Shown piece by piece: positions 7,077 through 16,035 of a stretch of DNA of 57,609 nucleotides (positions are counted from its first letter, which is position 1; each line of letters opens with the position of its first letter). Origin of the DNA: an uncultured Oscillospiraceae bacterium (lineage in GTDB: Bacteria > Bacillota > Clostridia > Oscillospirales > Ruminococcaceae); NCBI GenBank assembly GCA_910583935.1, contig CAJTZM010000008.1, forward strand, positions 40,087 through 97,695, written 5' to 3'. Position numbers and translations under genes: made by a program. The notes below the pieces were generated by a model that saw nothing but the letters and a program-made list of their open reading frames with translations, did not search any database and was not told the origin of the DNA.

Positions 7077-8107
7077 GCGATCCTCACGAAATTTTGCAGC
7101 ATAAAATACAGAATCGCCAACAGCCCAATGATCATGGGGACAGAGGAAAAAAATACGCCGAGCTTCTTTCCCATGCGCATCCAGGTCTGAGCGGGATATA
7201 ATCCAAAGGAGCCGCGAGTCCGCAGAATCAAAAACAGAAGCGCCGTAACGCCGGTAAAAATCCAGAAAACGATATAGATTAAATTGATGGCCACAAGCGT
7301 CTGCTCAGATGCGCCGGCAGTAAGAACGCTCATGACGGCGGCAGAAAAATTGATGCAGGCATGCAGCACCATGGAAATCCGCAGCGAGCCGGTGCGCAGA
7401 ACCAGATAGCCAAACCAAAGACCCAGCAAAAAAGCGTAAGGCCCTTGGATCATGTTCAGATGGAACAGACCGAACAGCAGGGAGGAAACCAGCAGGGCAA
7501 AGCTGTCGCCAAATCGGCGCAGGGACTGCATGAGAATACCGCGGAAAGCGATTTCCTCAAAGATCGGCGGAAGCACCGCCAGCAGAATAAAGTATAAAAC
7601 CAGTCCCGGCGCCGTCATGGGAACCGTGACATCGCTGGCCACTGGCTGAAAACCGGTAACCGAAAAAAGAAGAGATAGAATGGCGCTTAGAATGGACCCT
7701 ATAACAGAAAGTGCAAAAGAGACAGGGATGCTTAACAGAACCGTTCCTGCCGGCACAGGCCGGAAGGGAAACGCCGCTTTCCAAGGCATCCGCAAAAGCA
7801 GCAGATAGGCACCAAAGGCGATGGTAAAAGTCAGTGCATACGCCGCCATGTTCAAAAGGTAGTAGGCGATCTCCGAGTTTCCGAAAAGGGGACGCTGAGA
7901 AAATTGATAAAACAGCTGAATAAAAAAGCCCAAAAACTGCCCGATCGCCAGATTGACTGCAAAGTATAAGATAACGGCAATCCCCAAAAAAATGGAAGTC
8001 TGCCGCAAGCGGCGTTTCTCCTGCAAATAGGCAGGATTGACCATTGGTGGGACAGGGGACATGTAAGGATTCTGCGGCCCGGCAGAGGGCGACGGATAGG
8101 GAGTCAT
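7073..8107 (-). CDS. CPBP family intramembrane glutamic endopeptidase
   Basis: A 344-residue multi-spanning membrane protein of the CPBP (Abi/CAAX protease-like) family. The catalytic signature EEIAFRGIL is followed at proper distance by the second motif SSLLFGLFHLNMIQG (FxxxH), and NFSAAV near a later helix fits motif 3. An N-terminal Pro/Asn-rich cytosolic tail of about 30 residues precedes the first membrane segment. Bacterial members mature prenylated-like substrates, lantibiotics or sensors; no partner is evident here. GAAGGAGGA precedes the ATG. It is the first gene of a two-gene unit with tadA. Confidence 0.9.
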   Translation of the reverse strand: MTPYPSPSAGPQNPYMSPVPPMVNPAYLQEKRRLRQTSIFLGIAVILYFAVNLAIGQFLGFFIQLFYQFSQRPLFGNSEIAYYLLNMAAYALTFTIAFGAYLLLLRMPWKAAFPFRPVPAGTVLLSIPVSFALSVIGSILSAILSLLFSVTGFQPVASDVTVPMTAPGLVLYFILLAVLPPIFEEIAFRGILMQSLRRFGDSFALLVSSLLFGLFHLNMIQGPYAFLLGLWFGYLVLRTGSLRISMVLHACINFSAAVMSVLTAGASEQTLVAINLIYIVFWIFTGVTALLFLILRTRGSFGLYPAQTWMRMGKKLGVFFSSVPMIIGLLAILYFMLQNFVRIA

Positions 8108-8207
8108 CGTTTCATTTTCCTCCTTCTATTTGGCAGACCGCCGCAAAGGACGGCGCATAAAGCAAGCGATTTACAACGAAAAGGCCATTTGTCCCATGGC
8201 AGGAATC

Positions 8208-8267
8208 GGCCATGTCCGCAGGACGGCCATAAAAATCTGTATAATAACGGTTCTGCCGTTATTATAC
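8208..8267. repeat. Dispersed two-hairpin element, copy A
   Basis: Hairpin 1 is GGCC-AT-GTCC, loop GCA, GGAC-GGCC (8208-8228). Hairpin 2 is a perfect 12-pair stem (8239-8250 with 8256-8267) with loop TTCTG. The same arrangement with similar spacing occurs at 22705-22767. Several differences between copies are compensatory and keep base pairs. Both copies sit between divergent genes. Neither has a T-run typical of a terminator on the plus strand. Confidence 0.7.
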
Positions 8268-8289
8268 CACGAAGAAGGGAGGGTGTCAT
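8261..8289 (-). promoter_or_regulatory. Candidate promoter for the CPBP-tadA operon
   Basis: Minus strand -35 ATGACA (8289-8284), 17-base spacer, -10 TATAAT (8266-8261). The -10 lies in the outer arm of hairpin 2 of repeat copy A, so any factor binding that palindrome would affect this promoter. Confidence 0.5.
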
Positions 8290-8431
8290 GGCGTTTTCGA
8301 CAAAAAAGAAAAAATTGCCGTTTTTTATGGGGTGCGCGGCGCTAAAGAACATACATGAAAATGATGATTTCTCATACAATACAAAGGAATGCGCCTCCAT
8401 CTGTTTTTTTCTTTCTTTCCGGTTTAAAATA

Positions 8432-8440
8432 TGCTATAAT
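8432..8440 (+). promoter_or_regulatory. Extended -10 promoter for the Nudix gene
   Basis: TGC followed by TATAAT (8435-8440); no good -35 at 17 bases. About 80 bases before the GTG start at 8522. Confidence 0.5.
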
Positions 8441-8521
8441 TTATTTTGTATGCTGCATTTGTTGAATCTTGCTGCTTTCGCTGACAGCAGGCGGAATAAA
8501 GAGCAAAAAGGAGGTTCTCCT

Positions 8522-8938
8522 GTGAAGCGGGAAAAATCCTGCGGTGCACTGGTCTACCGCATTCGATCAAACGGCCAGAAAGAGCTTTTGTTTATCAAGC
8601 ACCGGCACGGCGCTCACTGGTCATTCCCCAAGGGTCATATGGAGGAAGGGGAAAACGAGGTGCAGACCGCCCTGCGGGAGGTGAAGGAGGAAACCGGACT
8701 GGACATTGATCTGGAGGGGGACTTCCGCCAGAGTGTGGAATATTACCCTAAGCCCAATGTGAAAAAGCAGGTGGTTTACTTTTTGGGCCATGCCAAAAGC
8801 GACCGTGTTGTCCGGCAGGAGGAGGAGATCGACGAGACCCGTTGGATCCCTCTGGAGCAGGCCCATTCCTGGGTCACCTTTCGCAACGATAAAAACCTAA
8901 TCAGCAAGGCGAAAAAAATTTTACAGCCGAAGAAATAG
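8522..8938 (+). CDS. Nudix hydrolase, diadenosine-polyphosphatase type
   Basis: A 138-residue Nudix protein. The full Nudix box G-x5-E-x7-REVKEETGL is present at about 40-62 (GHMEEGE...), preceded by HWSFPKGH, a wording typical of Ap4A-type hydrolases. The substrate is probably a dinucleoside polyphosphate or a related nucleotide, by family analogy. I chose the GTG at 8522, because AAAGGAGG at 8509-8516 is well placed and the protein then begins VKREKSCGALVYR as Nudix enzymes do. A longer frame from 8189 runs through the repeat element. The potassium-transporter gene follows closely. Confidence 0.9.
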   Translation: MKREKSCGALVYRIRSNGQKELLFIKHRHGAHWSFPKGHMEEGENEVQTALREVKEETGLDIDLEGDFRQSVEYYPKPNVKKQVVYFLGHAKSDRVVRQEEEIDETRWIPLEQAHSWVTFRNDKNLISKAKKILQPKK

Positions 8939-8969
8939 ACGCTTGAAAGAGGAAAGGACGTCTTGGTTT

Positions 8970-10331
8970 ATGCCAAAAATGCAATTTTCTTTGTCCACCA
9001 GCCCTGCGAGGGTGATCGCCGGCAGCTTTTTGGGGGTTATCCTGACTGGGACGCTTGTTTTAATGCTGCCGGCCTGCGCGAAAAGCGGACACGCCACCCC
9101 CTTTTTCGACGCGCTTTTTACCGCGACCTCCGCTACCTGCGTGACGGGGCTGGTGGTGGTGGATACCTATACCCACTGGACCTTTTTGGGCCAGGGGGTT
9201 ATTCTGGCGCTGATCCAGATCGGCGGTCTGGGGCTGGTTACGCTGACCCTGTTTTTTAACCTGCTGCTGCGCCGGCGGCTGGGTCTTCGGACTCTGCGGC
9301 TGGCCCAGGAATCCACCAGCGCCAGCAATTTTGAGGACGCACCCCGGCTGCTTCGGGGGATCGTGGGCATTTCCCTGGCGGTCGAGGGGATCGGCGCGAT
9401 TCTTTTTCTGCCCGCTTTCGTCCCCCGGTATGGACGGGAAGGGATTTTTATTTCGGTGTTCACCTCGATTTCCGCCTTCTGCAACGCGGGCTTTGACCTG
9501 CTAGGCCGGGAAGGTGCCTATTCCTCCTTGATTCATTATAACGGCAGCTATGTGCTGTTGGTGGCGGCAGTCCTAGTCATCGTCGGCGGTCTGGGCTTTA
9601 TGGTGCTGTTTGACCTGCTGGGCTGGCGAAAAAAGAAAAAGCTCAGCTTTCACAGCCGGGTGGTCCTCCTATCTACCGCCTGCCTGTTGCTGGCCGGTAC
9701 CGTCGGATTTGCCGCCCTGGAATGGAATAACCCCGCCACCCTGGGCGGATTGCCGTTGTGGCAAAAGCTGAACGCCGCCTTTTTCCAATCGGTTTCTACC
9801 CGCACTGCCGGATTTAACAGCATCGACCTCGCCTCAATGGGCGAGGTTACCAAGCTTTTGTCCATTGGACTGATGTTTATTGGCGCGGCGCCCGGCTCCA
9901 CCGGCGGCGGAATCAAGGTGACCACCGTTGCCGTAGTGCTGATGACTGCCGTTTCGGTGGCCCGAGGCTATGAGGATACCGTGATCATGAAGCGTAAAAT
10001 TAAGCGTCAGACGGTCAATAAGGCACTGACCGTAGTGCTGACTGGCTTTTTGGTTATTTTGCTGGTCAGTGGGGTGATCGTCTATACCACACACAAAGGC
10101 GCGACGGTTTCTGCGGTGGACGCTCTGTTCGAGTCCACCTCCGCCTTCGCCACCGTAGGCCTCACCGCGGGGATTACCGGCATCGCCAACCTGCCCTCTA
10201 GGCTTCTTTTGATCGTCACCATGTTTGTGGGCCGTATCGGCCCGGTGGCCTTTTTGATGTCGTTGACAGCAGGTGCCGGGAGGGTCAATAAAAAAAGAGT
10301 TATGCCCGAAGGGCAGATTCAGGTTGGATAA
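8970..10331 (+). CDS. ktrB: TrkH/KtrB family potassium uptake protein
   Basis: A 453-residue potassium channel-like subunit with four pore-loop repeats: TSATCVTGL, ISAFCNAGF, STRTAGFNS and TSAFATVGL, each with the central Gly of the selectivity filter. Length and the missing long N-terminal extension fit KtrB rather than E. coli TrkH. KtrB normally needs a cytoplasmic KtrA/RCK partner, and none is encoded beside it, so it must be elsewhere or absent. The start is uncertain: ATG 8970 with GAGGAAAGG upstream, or TTG 8943 with no clear site. It follows the Nudix gene closely. Confidence 0.92.
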   Translation: MPKMQFSLSTSPARVIAGSFLGVILTGTLVLMLPACAKSGHATPFFDALFTATSATCVTGLVVVDTYTHWTFLGQGVILALIQIGGLGLVTLTLFFNLLLRRRLGLRTLRLAQESTSASNFEDAPRLLRGIVGISLAVEGIGAILFLPAFVPRYGREGIFISVFTSISAFCNAGFDLLGREGAYSSLIHYNGSYVLLVAAVLVIVGGLGFMVLFDLLGWRKKKKLSFHSRVVLLSTACLLLAGTVGFAALEWNNPATLGGLPLWQKLNAAFFQSVSTRTAGFNSIDLASMGEVTKLLSIGLMFIGAAPGSTGGGIKVTTVAVVLMTAVSVARGYEDTVIMKRKIKRQTVNKALTVVLTGFLVILLVSGVIVYTTHKGATVSAVDALFESTSAFATVGLTAGITGIANLPSRLLLIVTMFVGRIGPVAFLMSLTAGAGRVNKKRVMPEGQIQVG

Positions 10332-10358
10332 TTTCTCAATACAAAGGAGGTTTTCGCC

Positions 10359-10844
10359 ATGCAAATCAGACACACGAGGCCGGAGGATATGGACGTACTG
10401 CTGGCCCTGTACGAGAACGCCCGCCAGTTCATGGCCCAAAACGGCAACCCGAACCAGTGGGTAAAGGGTTATCCGGACCGCGCGCAGCTGGAGCAGGACA
10501 TGGCCGCCGGCGGCAGCTATGTCTGCACCGATGGGGAAAGGATTGTCGGCACCTTCTTTTTTGCCGTTGGCGAGGAGCCCGCCTACCGCCGGATTGAAAA
10601 TGGACAGTGGCTCAACGATCGGCCCTATGGCGTAGTGCACCGGATTACCGCAGCCGCCGGTACCCGAGGTGTCGCCTCCTTTTGCCTGGACTGGTGCTTC
10701 TCCCAGCGGGATAATATCCGCATTGATACCCATCGGGACAATCTTCCCATGCAAAGAGCCCTGGCCAAAAACGGCTACCAGCCCTGCGGAACCATCTATC
10801 TGGCGGATGGCTCCGAGCGGATCGCTTTCCAAAAAGAGGCGTAA
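10359..10844 (+). CDS. GNAT family N-acetyltransferase
   Basis: A 161-residue GNAT domain. It starts QIRHTRPEDMDVLLALYENAR as many single-domain acetyltransferases do. A central strand carries IHRITAAAGTRGVASF, where the acetyl-CoA loop R-G-V-A is visible, followed by NIRIDTHRDNLPMQRALAKNGY, the usual helix alpha-4 region. A close paralogue type has this C-terminus in many Clostridia, with unknown acceptor. AAAGGAGG precedes the ATG. It follows ktrB by 27 bases and ends with a strong terminator. Confidence 0.9.
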   Translation: MQIRHTRPEDMDVLLALYENARQFMAQNGNPNQWVKGYPDRAQLEQDMAAGGSYVCTDGERIVGTFFFAVGEEPAYRRIENGQWLNDRPYGVVHRITAAAGTRGVASFCLDWCFSQRDNIRIDTHRDNLPMQRALAKNGYQPCGTIYLADGSERIAFQKEA

Positions 10845-10857
10845 AATGTATTTGGAA

Positions 10858-10895
10858 ACTAAAAAAGGACAGGGAATTTCCCCGTCCTTTTTTAG
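10858..10895 (+). terminator. Terminator after GNAT gene
   Basis: A-run, then GGACAGGG / CCCCGTCC stem with small loop (about 10867-10888), then seven T bases. Confidence 0.88.
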
Positions 10896-10991
10896 TTCAC
10901 AGCGGTTTGGAACCATCGGCGCCATAAATTTATACAAAACCACGCCGCTCCTATAGAAAGAAGTGATAAAAATTCACAAATAATTTGAATT

Positions 10992-11043
10992 AATGAATAT
11001 TATTGCAAATAATCCTTGAATTTATTCAGAATATATGTATAAT
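10992..11043 (+). promoter_or_regulatory. argG promoter with ARG-box-like sites
   Basis: -35 TTGAAT (11016-11021), 16-base spacer, -10 TATAAT (11038-11043). A sequence at 10992-11009 (core TGAATATTATTGCA) matches the ArgR/AhrC ARG box TGAAT-N4-ATTCA at most positions. A second palindrome, TGAATTTATTCA (11017-11028), overlaps the -35 region. Arginine-dependent repression is inferred; no argR gene is in the window. Confidence 0.55.
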
Positions 11044-11094
11044 TATAAAAAACAAACAGATTGCAAACAAAAAGCATAAAAGGGGAAATGGAAG

Positions 11095-12318
11095 ATGACG
11101 CAATATAAAAAGATCGTGCTGGCCTATTCTGGAGGCTTGGATACCTCGGTGATCATTCCCTGGCTCAAGGAGCATTACGAGGGCTGTGAGGTTGTGGCCG
11201 TAGCGGCGGATGTGGGACAGGGCGCGGAGCTTTCGGGCCTGGAGGAAAAGGCGGTCAAAACTGGCGCCTCCAAGCTGTATATTCTGGATATGAGGGAGGA
11301 ATTTGTAAACGACTATATTATTCCCACCATGCAGGCGGGCGCGGTGTATGAAAACAAGTATCTGTTGGGTACCTCCTTTGCGCGGCCGATTATCGCTAAA
11401 AAGATTGTGGAAATCGCCAAAAAGGAGAAGGCCGACGCCATTGCCCACGGCTGCACCGGGAAAGGCAACGATCAGGTTCGGTTCGAGCTGGCCATTAAGG
11501 CCTTTGCGCCCAATATGCCCATTATCGCCCCGTGGCGGACCTGGGAGATGAAAAGCCGGGACGATGAAATCGACTACGCCGAAAAAAAGGGGATTCCGCT
11601 GAATGTCAGCCGTCAGACCAGCTATTCCAAGGACAAAAACCTCTGGCATCTGTCCCACGAGGGACTGGATCTGGAGGACCCGGCCAACGAGCCGGACTAC
11701 GACAAAATCCTGGAGATGGGCGTATCCCCCGAAAAGGCGCCGGATCAGCCGTCCTATGTGACCCTGACCTTTGAAAAGGGTGTTCCCGCGGCGCTGAATG
11801 GGCAGAAAATGACTGCGCTGGAGATCATTACCGAGCTGAACAAAATCGGGGGAGCCAACGGCGTAGGCCTAATCGACATGGTGGAAAACCGCCTGGTAGG
11901 CATGAAGTCCAGAGGGGTATACGAAACCCCCGGCGGAACCATTCTCTACACCGCCCACGAGCTGCTGGAAACCCTCTGCCTGGACCGGGATACCCAGCAT
12001 TATAAAGAGCAGATAGCGCTGAAATTTGCCGAGCTGGTTTACTACGGACAGTGGTTCAGCCCCTTGCGGGAGGCGCTCAGCGCCTTTGTCAGCACCACCC
12101 AGCAAACGGTCACCGGTCAGGTGAAGCTGAAGCTTTATAAGGGTAACATCATTCCCGCCGGCATGACCAGCCCCTATTCGCTGTACTCCGAGCAGATCGC
12201 CACCTTTGGGGAGGACGACGTTTACGACCAGATGGATTCTCAGGGCTTTATCAATCTGTTTGGCCTGCCAATTAAGGTAAAAGCCATGCTGGATGAAACA
12301 CTAGGCAAATCCCTGTGA
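11095..12318 (+). CDS. argG: Argininosuccinate synthase
   Basis: A 407-residue enzyme joining citrulline and aspartate with ATP, the penultimate step of arginine synthesis. The N-terminal ATP pyrophosphatase loop reads LAYSGGLDTSVI (about 10-21). The family signatures HGCTGKGNDQVRFE (about 119-132) and the MKSRGVYETPGGTILY segment (about 266-281) are intact. Full length. AAAAGGGGAAATGGAAG precedes the ATG. argH follows in the same direction, separated by a strong RNA hairpin. Confidence 0.97.
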   Translation: MTQYKKIVLAYSGGLDTSVIIPWLKEHYEGCEVVAVAADVGQGAELSGLEEKAVKTGASKLYILDMREEFVNDYIIPTMQAGAVYENKYLLGTSFARPIIAKKIVEIAKKEKADAIAHGCTGKGNDQVRFELAIKAFAPNMPIIAPWRTWEMKSRDDEIDYAEKKGIPLNVSRQTSYSKDKNLWHLSHEGLDLEDPANEPDYDKILEMGVSPEKAPDQPSYVTLTFEKGVPAALNGQKMTALEIITELNKIGGANGVGLIDMVENRLVGMKSRGVYETPGGTILYTAHELLETLCLDRDTQHYKEQIALKFAELVYYGQWFSPLREALSAFVSTTQQTVTGQVKLKLYKGNIIPAGMTSPYSLYSEQIATFGEDDVYDQMDSQGFINLFGLPIKVKAMLDETLGKSL

Positions 12319-12337
12319 TTCATGGTAGAATATGAAT

Positions 12338-12371
12338 GGCAAGGCGCGCTTTGTCCAAAGCGCGCCTTGCC
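12338..12371 (+). other. Perfect 15-bp hairpin between argG and argH
   Basis: Arms at 12338-12352 and 12357-12371 (GGCAAGGCGCGCTTT and its complement) with a GTCC tetraloop, directly after the argG stop and 37 bases before argH. No T-run follows, so it is not a normal terminator. It may stabilise or process the transcript, or trim argH expression. Confidence 0.75.
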
Positions 12372-12408
12372 CTGTGTTCGAAAATTACCGTTTAGGAGGA
12401 ATTTTACA

Positions 12409-13791
12409 ATGGTGCTTTGGTCCGGAAGATTTTCCAAGGAACTCGACAAACAGGTCAACGATTTTAATTCGTCCATTTCCTTCGACAACCGGATGTACGC
12501 GCAGGATATCAAGGGAAGTATCGCCCATGCTGCGATGCTGGCCCGGCAGGGCATTCTCTCCAACGAGGATAAAAAGGCGATTACGGCGGGTCTGACCGGT
12601 ATTTTAGAGGATATCGAGAGCGGGCGGCTTTCCTTCGACCCCGCAGCCGAGGACATCCATATGTTTGTGGAGGCGGAGCTGACTGCCCGCATTGGCGACG
12701 CGGGAAAGCGCCTGCATACCGCCCGCAGCCGCAACGATCAGGTGGCGCTGGATATGAAGCTGTATTTCCACGACGAAATCGGCCGGATTCTTTCTCTGTG
12801 CCGGGAGCTAATCGAGACGCTTTTGGAAAAGGCGGCGGAGCATACCGAAACGGTGATGCCGGGCTATACCCATCTGCAAAGGGGGCAGCCTACTACCTTT
12901 GCCCATCATCTGATGGCCTATGTCCAGATGCTTTTGCGGGATGTTCAGCGCCTGCAGGACTGTGACAAGCGCCTGTTGGACACTATGCCCTTGGGCAGCG
13001 GCGCCGCCTTCGGCACCACCTATCCCATCGACCGGCAAATGACCGCAGAGCTTTTAGGCTTTACCGGCATTTCCCAAAACAGCATCGACGGTGTGTCCGA
13101 CCGGGATTACGCCCTGGAGTTGGCCAGCGGCCTTTCCATTTTCATGATGCATCTGTCCCGGTTCTCGGAGGAGGTTATCCTCTGGTGCAGCTGGGAATTC
13201 CGGTTTATGGAATTGGATGACGCCTTTTCTACCGGTTCGTCGATTATGCCACAGAAAAAGAATCCGGATATCACCGAACTGATTCGGGGGAAAACCGGCC
13301 GGGTTTACGGAGATTTGACTACCCTTTTGACCATGCTGAAGGGTCTGCCCTTGGCCTATAATAAGGATATGCAGGAGGATAAGGAAGCGCTGTTCGATGC
13401 GGTGGATACGGTAAAGCTGTGCGTTTCCACCTTTATCCCCATGCTCAAAAGCGCCCGGGTGCTTACGGAAAATATGCGCCGGGCGGCGGCCCAGGGCTTT
13501 ATTAACGCCACTGATTTGGCGGATTATCTGGTCAAAAAGGGTCTGCCCTTCCGCGATGCCCATCAGGTTTCCGGGCAGTTGGTGGCTTATTGTATCAGTC
13601 AGGGCTTGGTGCTGGAGGAGCTTCCTCTCGAGACGCTGCAAGAGCATTCCGCCCTGTTTGCAGGGGACGTCTACCACGCCATTTCACTGGATACCTGCGT
13701 AAGAGAGCGCAAATCTGCCGGCGGTCCCGCACCGGAGGAAGTAAAAAGGCAGATCACTCTTGCTAAAGAAACGCTGGCCGCGCTGCTATAG
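12409..13791 (+). CDS. argH: Argininosuccinate lyase
   Basis: A 460-residue fumarase/aspartase-superfamily enzyme that splits argininosuccinate into arginine and fumarate. Three conserved regions are seen: TARSRNDQVALD (about 103-114), GYTHLQRGQPTTFAHH (about 153-168) and the signature loop GSSIMPQKKNPD (about 275-286) with the catalytic Ser. The N-terminus LWSGRFSKELD is typical, so I start at ATG 12409, which has TTTAGGAGGA upstream. A longer frame from 12322 would read through the intergenic hairpin. It completes the arginine pathway end with argG. Confidence 0.97.
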   Translation: MVLWSGRFSKELDKQVNDFNSSISFDNRMYAQDIKGSIAHAAMLARQGILSNEDKKAITAGLTGILEDIESGRLSFDPAAEDIHMFVEAELTARIGDAGKRLHTARSRNDQVALDMKLYFHDEIGRILSLCRELIETLLEKAAEHTETVMPGYTHLQRGQPTTFAHHLMAYVQMLLRDVQRLQDCDKRLLDTMPLGSGAAFGTTYPIDRQMTAELLGFTGISQNSIDGVSDRDYALELASGLSIFMMHLSRFSEEVILWCSWEFRFMELDDAFSTGSSIMPQKKNPDITELIRGKTGRVYGDLTTLLTMLKGLPLAYNKDMQEDKEALFDAVDTVKLCVSTFIPMLKSARVLTENMRRAAAQGFINATDLADYLVKKGLPFRDAHQVSGQLVAYCISQGLVLEELPLETLQEHSALFAGDVYHAISLDTCVRERKSAGGPAPEEVKRQITLAKETLAALL

Positions 13792-13842
13792 GTGCGGCGG
13801 ACGGTAAAATACCGGTGATTTGATAAAAGGGGAGGGAAATCA

Positions 13843-14436
13843 ATGCCCAAAATCCGATGGGAGGGGAACGGCGACTGGGAAAAAAGCTTTCCGGAGCGCC
13901 CTCTTCCTCCTAACGCGAAACGATTGGAGCGGCCGGCGGACCCTGTCCGGGCATCGACGCCTTATATGATTTTGCCGGGGCTTCTCTGCTTTGCCGCCGT
14001 GTTTGTCAAAGCAAGGCTGGCTGGGACCTTCCTCTTTGACTCGTGGTATGCGCCGCTGGCCTTTTTGATCGGCTTTCTGGTCGCGATGCCGCTGCACGAA
14101 TGGCTCCATGGGATTTGCTATCCACGGGAGGCGGTTGTGTATATTGGATTATGCTTAAAACGTCTGAGGGCCTACGCGGTGTGTTTTTATCCTATTACAA
14201 AACGAAGGTTTATCCTGATGAGCTTGGCCCCGGCCGTCCCCGGCGCGGCGGCGCTGGCCGTCTTCCTTCTTTGCCCGGCGTCCTGGAAGCCGGTGCTGAG
14301 CGTCTGCGCGGTTTCGGCCTTTATGGGACTTCTTTCTCCTGCGCCGGACTATATGGATATTTGCCTAGTGGCCAGAGCCGTGCCGAAGGGCGCAAAGATC
14401 CAAGCCTCCAATCAGGGGCTTTTCTGGTATTCGTAA
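13843..14436 (+). CDS. DUF3267 membrane protein, zincin-like
   Basis: A 197-residue membrane protein of the DUF3267 family. Four hydrophobic segments are visible. The second is followed by MPLHEWLHG (about 85-93), an HExxH zinc-protease motif. The C-terminal part has the family NPDY-like segment SPAPDYMDI and KGAKIQASNQGLFWY. Family members are predicted intramembrane or membrane-linked metallopeptidases with no known substrate. GGGGAGGGAAATCA precedes the ATG. It stands 51 bases after argH and could be read from that operon. Confidence 0.85.
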   Translation: MPKIRWEGNGDWEKSFPERPLPPNAKRLERPADPVRASTPYMILPGLLCFAAVFVKARLAGTFLFDSWYAPLAFLIGFLVAMPLHEWLHGICYPREAVVYIGLCLKRLRAYAVCFYPITKRRFILMSLAPAVPGAAALAVFLLCPASWKPVLSVCAVSAFMGLLSPAPDYMDICLVARAVPKGAKIQASNQGLFWYS

Positions 14437-14609
14437 CGCCCCGCTGCCAAAGAAGGATTCTTTTTTTGATTTTCAGGCGGAAATAAGGACCTTCGAGCTT
14501 GCTGGCTCTGTCCCGGTTATTTTTTGAACAGGTGCTCTCCTCGCGCCTGCCTATCTTATCGAACATTCCATAAACGAGGGGCTTTTTGTTGGGCCCTCGC
14601 ATCATAATC

Positions 14610-14642
14610 CGTCCGCATATCCGCGGGCGGATTTTCATATGC
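14610..14642 (+). terminator. Terminator-like hairpin before spoIIP
   Basis: AATCCGTCCGC and GCGGGCGGATT arms (about 14609-14634) followed by TTTTCAT, between the DUF3267 gene and spoIIP. Confidence 0.6.
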
Positions 14643-14715
14643 TTTTGATAGCCTGCCGTATAGGGCTGCCGGGCGGGCAATCCGATTGAAGGACAAAAGC
14701 AGAGGAGGGGTTTTG

Positions 14716-15885
14716 GTGAGACGCATGGAGGATTTCCGCCGCCTGTTGGGCCTAGCGGCGGCCTTCGCAGTTTTGGCGGGCTCCCTAGCGGCGTTTCCGG
14801 TTTTGAGTACTGCCCTGGGCAGCTTTTTGGGAAAAGCTGCTGCCGCGTCTGCCATGCTGCAGCTTCCGGAGGGGGGGATCTCCTATCTGCGGGGGCGTTT
14901 CGCCGACCAGCTGGTGCAGGACGAGCCTGTTTCCCTGCCGGAGGTGTCCGCGCCGCCGGTAAGCTCTGTCCCGGCAGAAGAGCCGCCGGCGGAGCAAAGC
15001 CGGACAGAATCCCGGCCGGAGATGGCCGCCGCCATCCCCCAAACACCCGAATCCCCCTCTATTGAGACCATCGCGCCGCAGAATCGGGGGACCATCACCG
15101 AAAAAATGTTTTCGGCGGACCAGAGTTCCTTGTATATTCCGCTGGCGGCTGGGTATATTAAAAATTCGACTAACCTTTCTAATCAGCAGGTGGGCGCGAT
15201 CCTGGCCCAGCCTTTGGAGCTGAAGCTGGAGTCTGGCAGCCAGCCGCAGGTGCTGATTATGCATACCCATGCCACCGAAAGCTTCGAGCCCTTCGATCGG
15301 GATTTCTGCGATACCTCCTATACCTGGCGCAGCACCGACAACACCCAAAATGTGGTTTATCTGGGGGACATTATTACCCAGCAGCTGGAGCAGGCGGGAA
15401 TTGGGGTGATTCACGACAGCACCCAGCATGACTACCCATCCTATAATGGATCTTACGAGCGCAGCGCCGCCACCATCCGAAAATGGCTGGACCAGTACCC
15501 TTCGATCAAAGTGGTTATCGACGTTCACCGAGACGCGGTGGAAAGTCCTGCCGGAAACCTGATTAAGCCGGTTGCGATGATCAATGGGGAAAAGACTGCC
15601 CAGGTCATGATCATTTGCGGGTGCGACGACGGCACAATGAACATGCCTCAATGGGACCGGAACCTTCGGTGGGCCGCCGCGCTGCAAACGACGGCAGAAA
15701 CTCTTTATCCCGGCTTGACTCGTCCGGTGTTCTTCTGCTATCGAAAATACAATATGGATTTGACCGGCGGCTCGCTTCTCATCGAGTTCGGATCCCATGG
15801 CAATACACTGGAGGAGACAGCCCGCGCCGCCCAATACATGGGCCGCGCTATGGCCGAGACGCTGTTATCCACCGCCGGAGAATGA
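14716..15885 (+). CDS. spoIIP: Stage II sporulation protein P
   Basis: A 389-residue membrane-anchored peptidoglycan amidase/endopeptidase needed for engulfment in sporulation. It has an N-terminal membrane segment (about 12-34), a Pro/Glu/Ser-rich linker (about 65-125), then the SpoIIP catalytic domain. The domain shows MHTHATESF (HTHATE at 183-188), HDSTQHDYPSYNGSYERS (233-250) and DVHRDA (269-274), which include the expected zinc-binding His. I chose the GTG at 14716 because GAGGAGGGG lies 6 bases upstream; an ATG at 14725 is the alternative. Its presence indicates an endospore former. No SpoIIM or SpoIID partner is in the window. Confidence 0.93.
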   Translation: MRRMEDFRRLLGLAAAFAVLAGSLAAFPVLSTALGSFLGKAAAASAMLQLPEGGISYLRGRFADQLVQDEPVSLPEVSAPPVSSVPAEEPPAEQSRTESRPEMAAAIPQTPESPSIETIAPQNRGTITEKMFSADQSSLYIPLAAGYIKNSTNLSNQQVGAILAQPLELKLESGSQPQVLIMHTHATESFEPFDRDFCDTSYTWRSTDNTQNVVYLGDIITQQLEQAGIGVIHDSTQHDYPSYNGSYERSAATIRKWLDQYPSIKVVIDVHRDAVESPAGNLIKPVAMINGEKTAQVMIICGCDDGTMNMPQWDRNLRWAAALQTTAETLYPGLTRPVFFCYRKYNMDLTGGSLLIEFGSHGNTLEETARAAQYMGRAMAETLLSTAGE

Positions 15886-16035
15886 CCGGCCTGCTCTCGC
15901 GCCGAAGGCAAATTCGTCCGGGTATCCGGCGCGGTTCACACAGCCCTTTGCCGTAAGGCCTGTGAAGTGGGTTTGCCGGGGCCTGGCAAAGGAAAGAAAA
16001 AACGGCGGAAAATCTTCTGATTTTAGGAGGAAATC

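Noticed and set aside
9834..10943. 369-codon open frame antisense to ktrB and the GNAT gene
   Set aside because: It spans two real genes and a terminator and shows no protein-family features.
14785..15834. 349-codon open frame antisense to spoIIP
   Set aside because: Shadow of a clear SpoIIP gene; no start signal.
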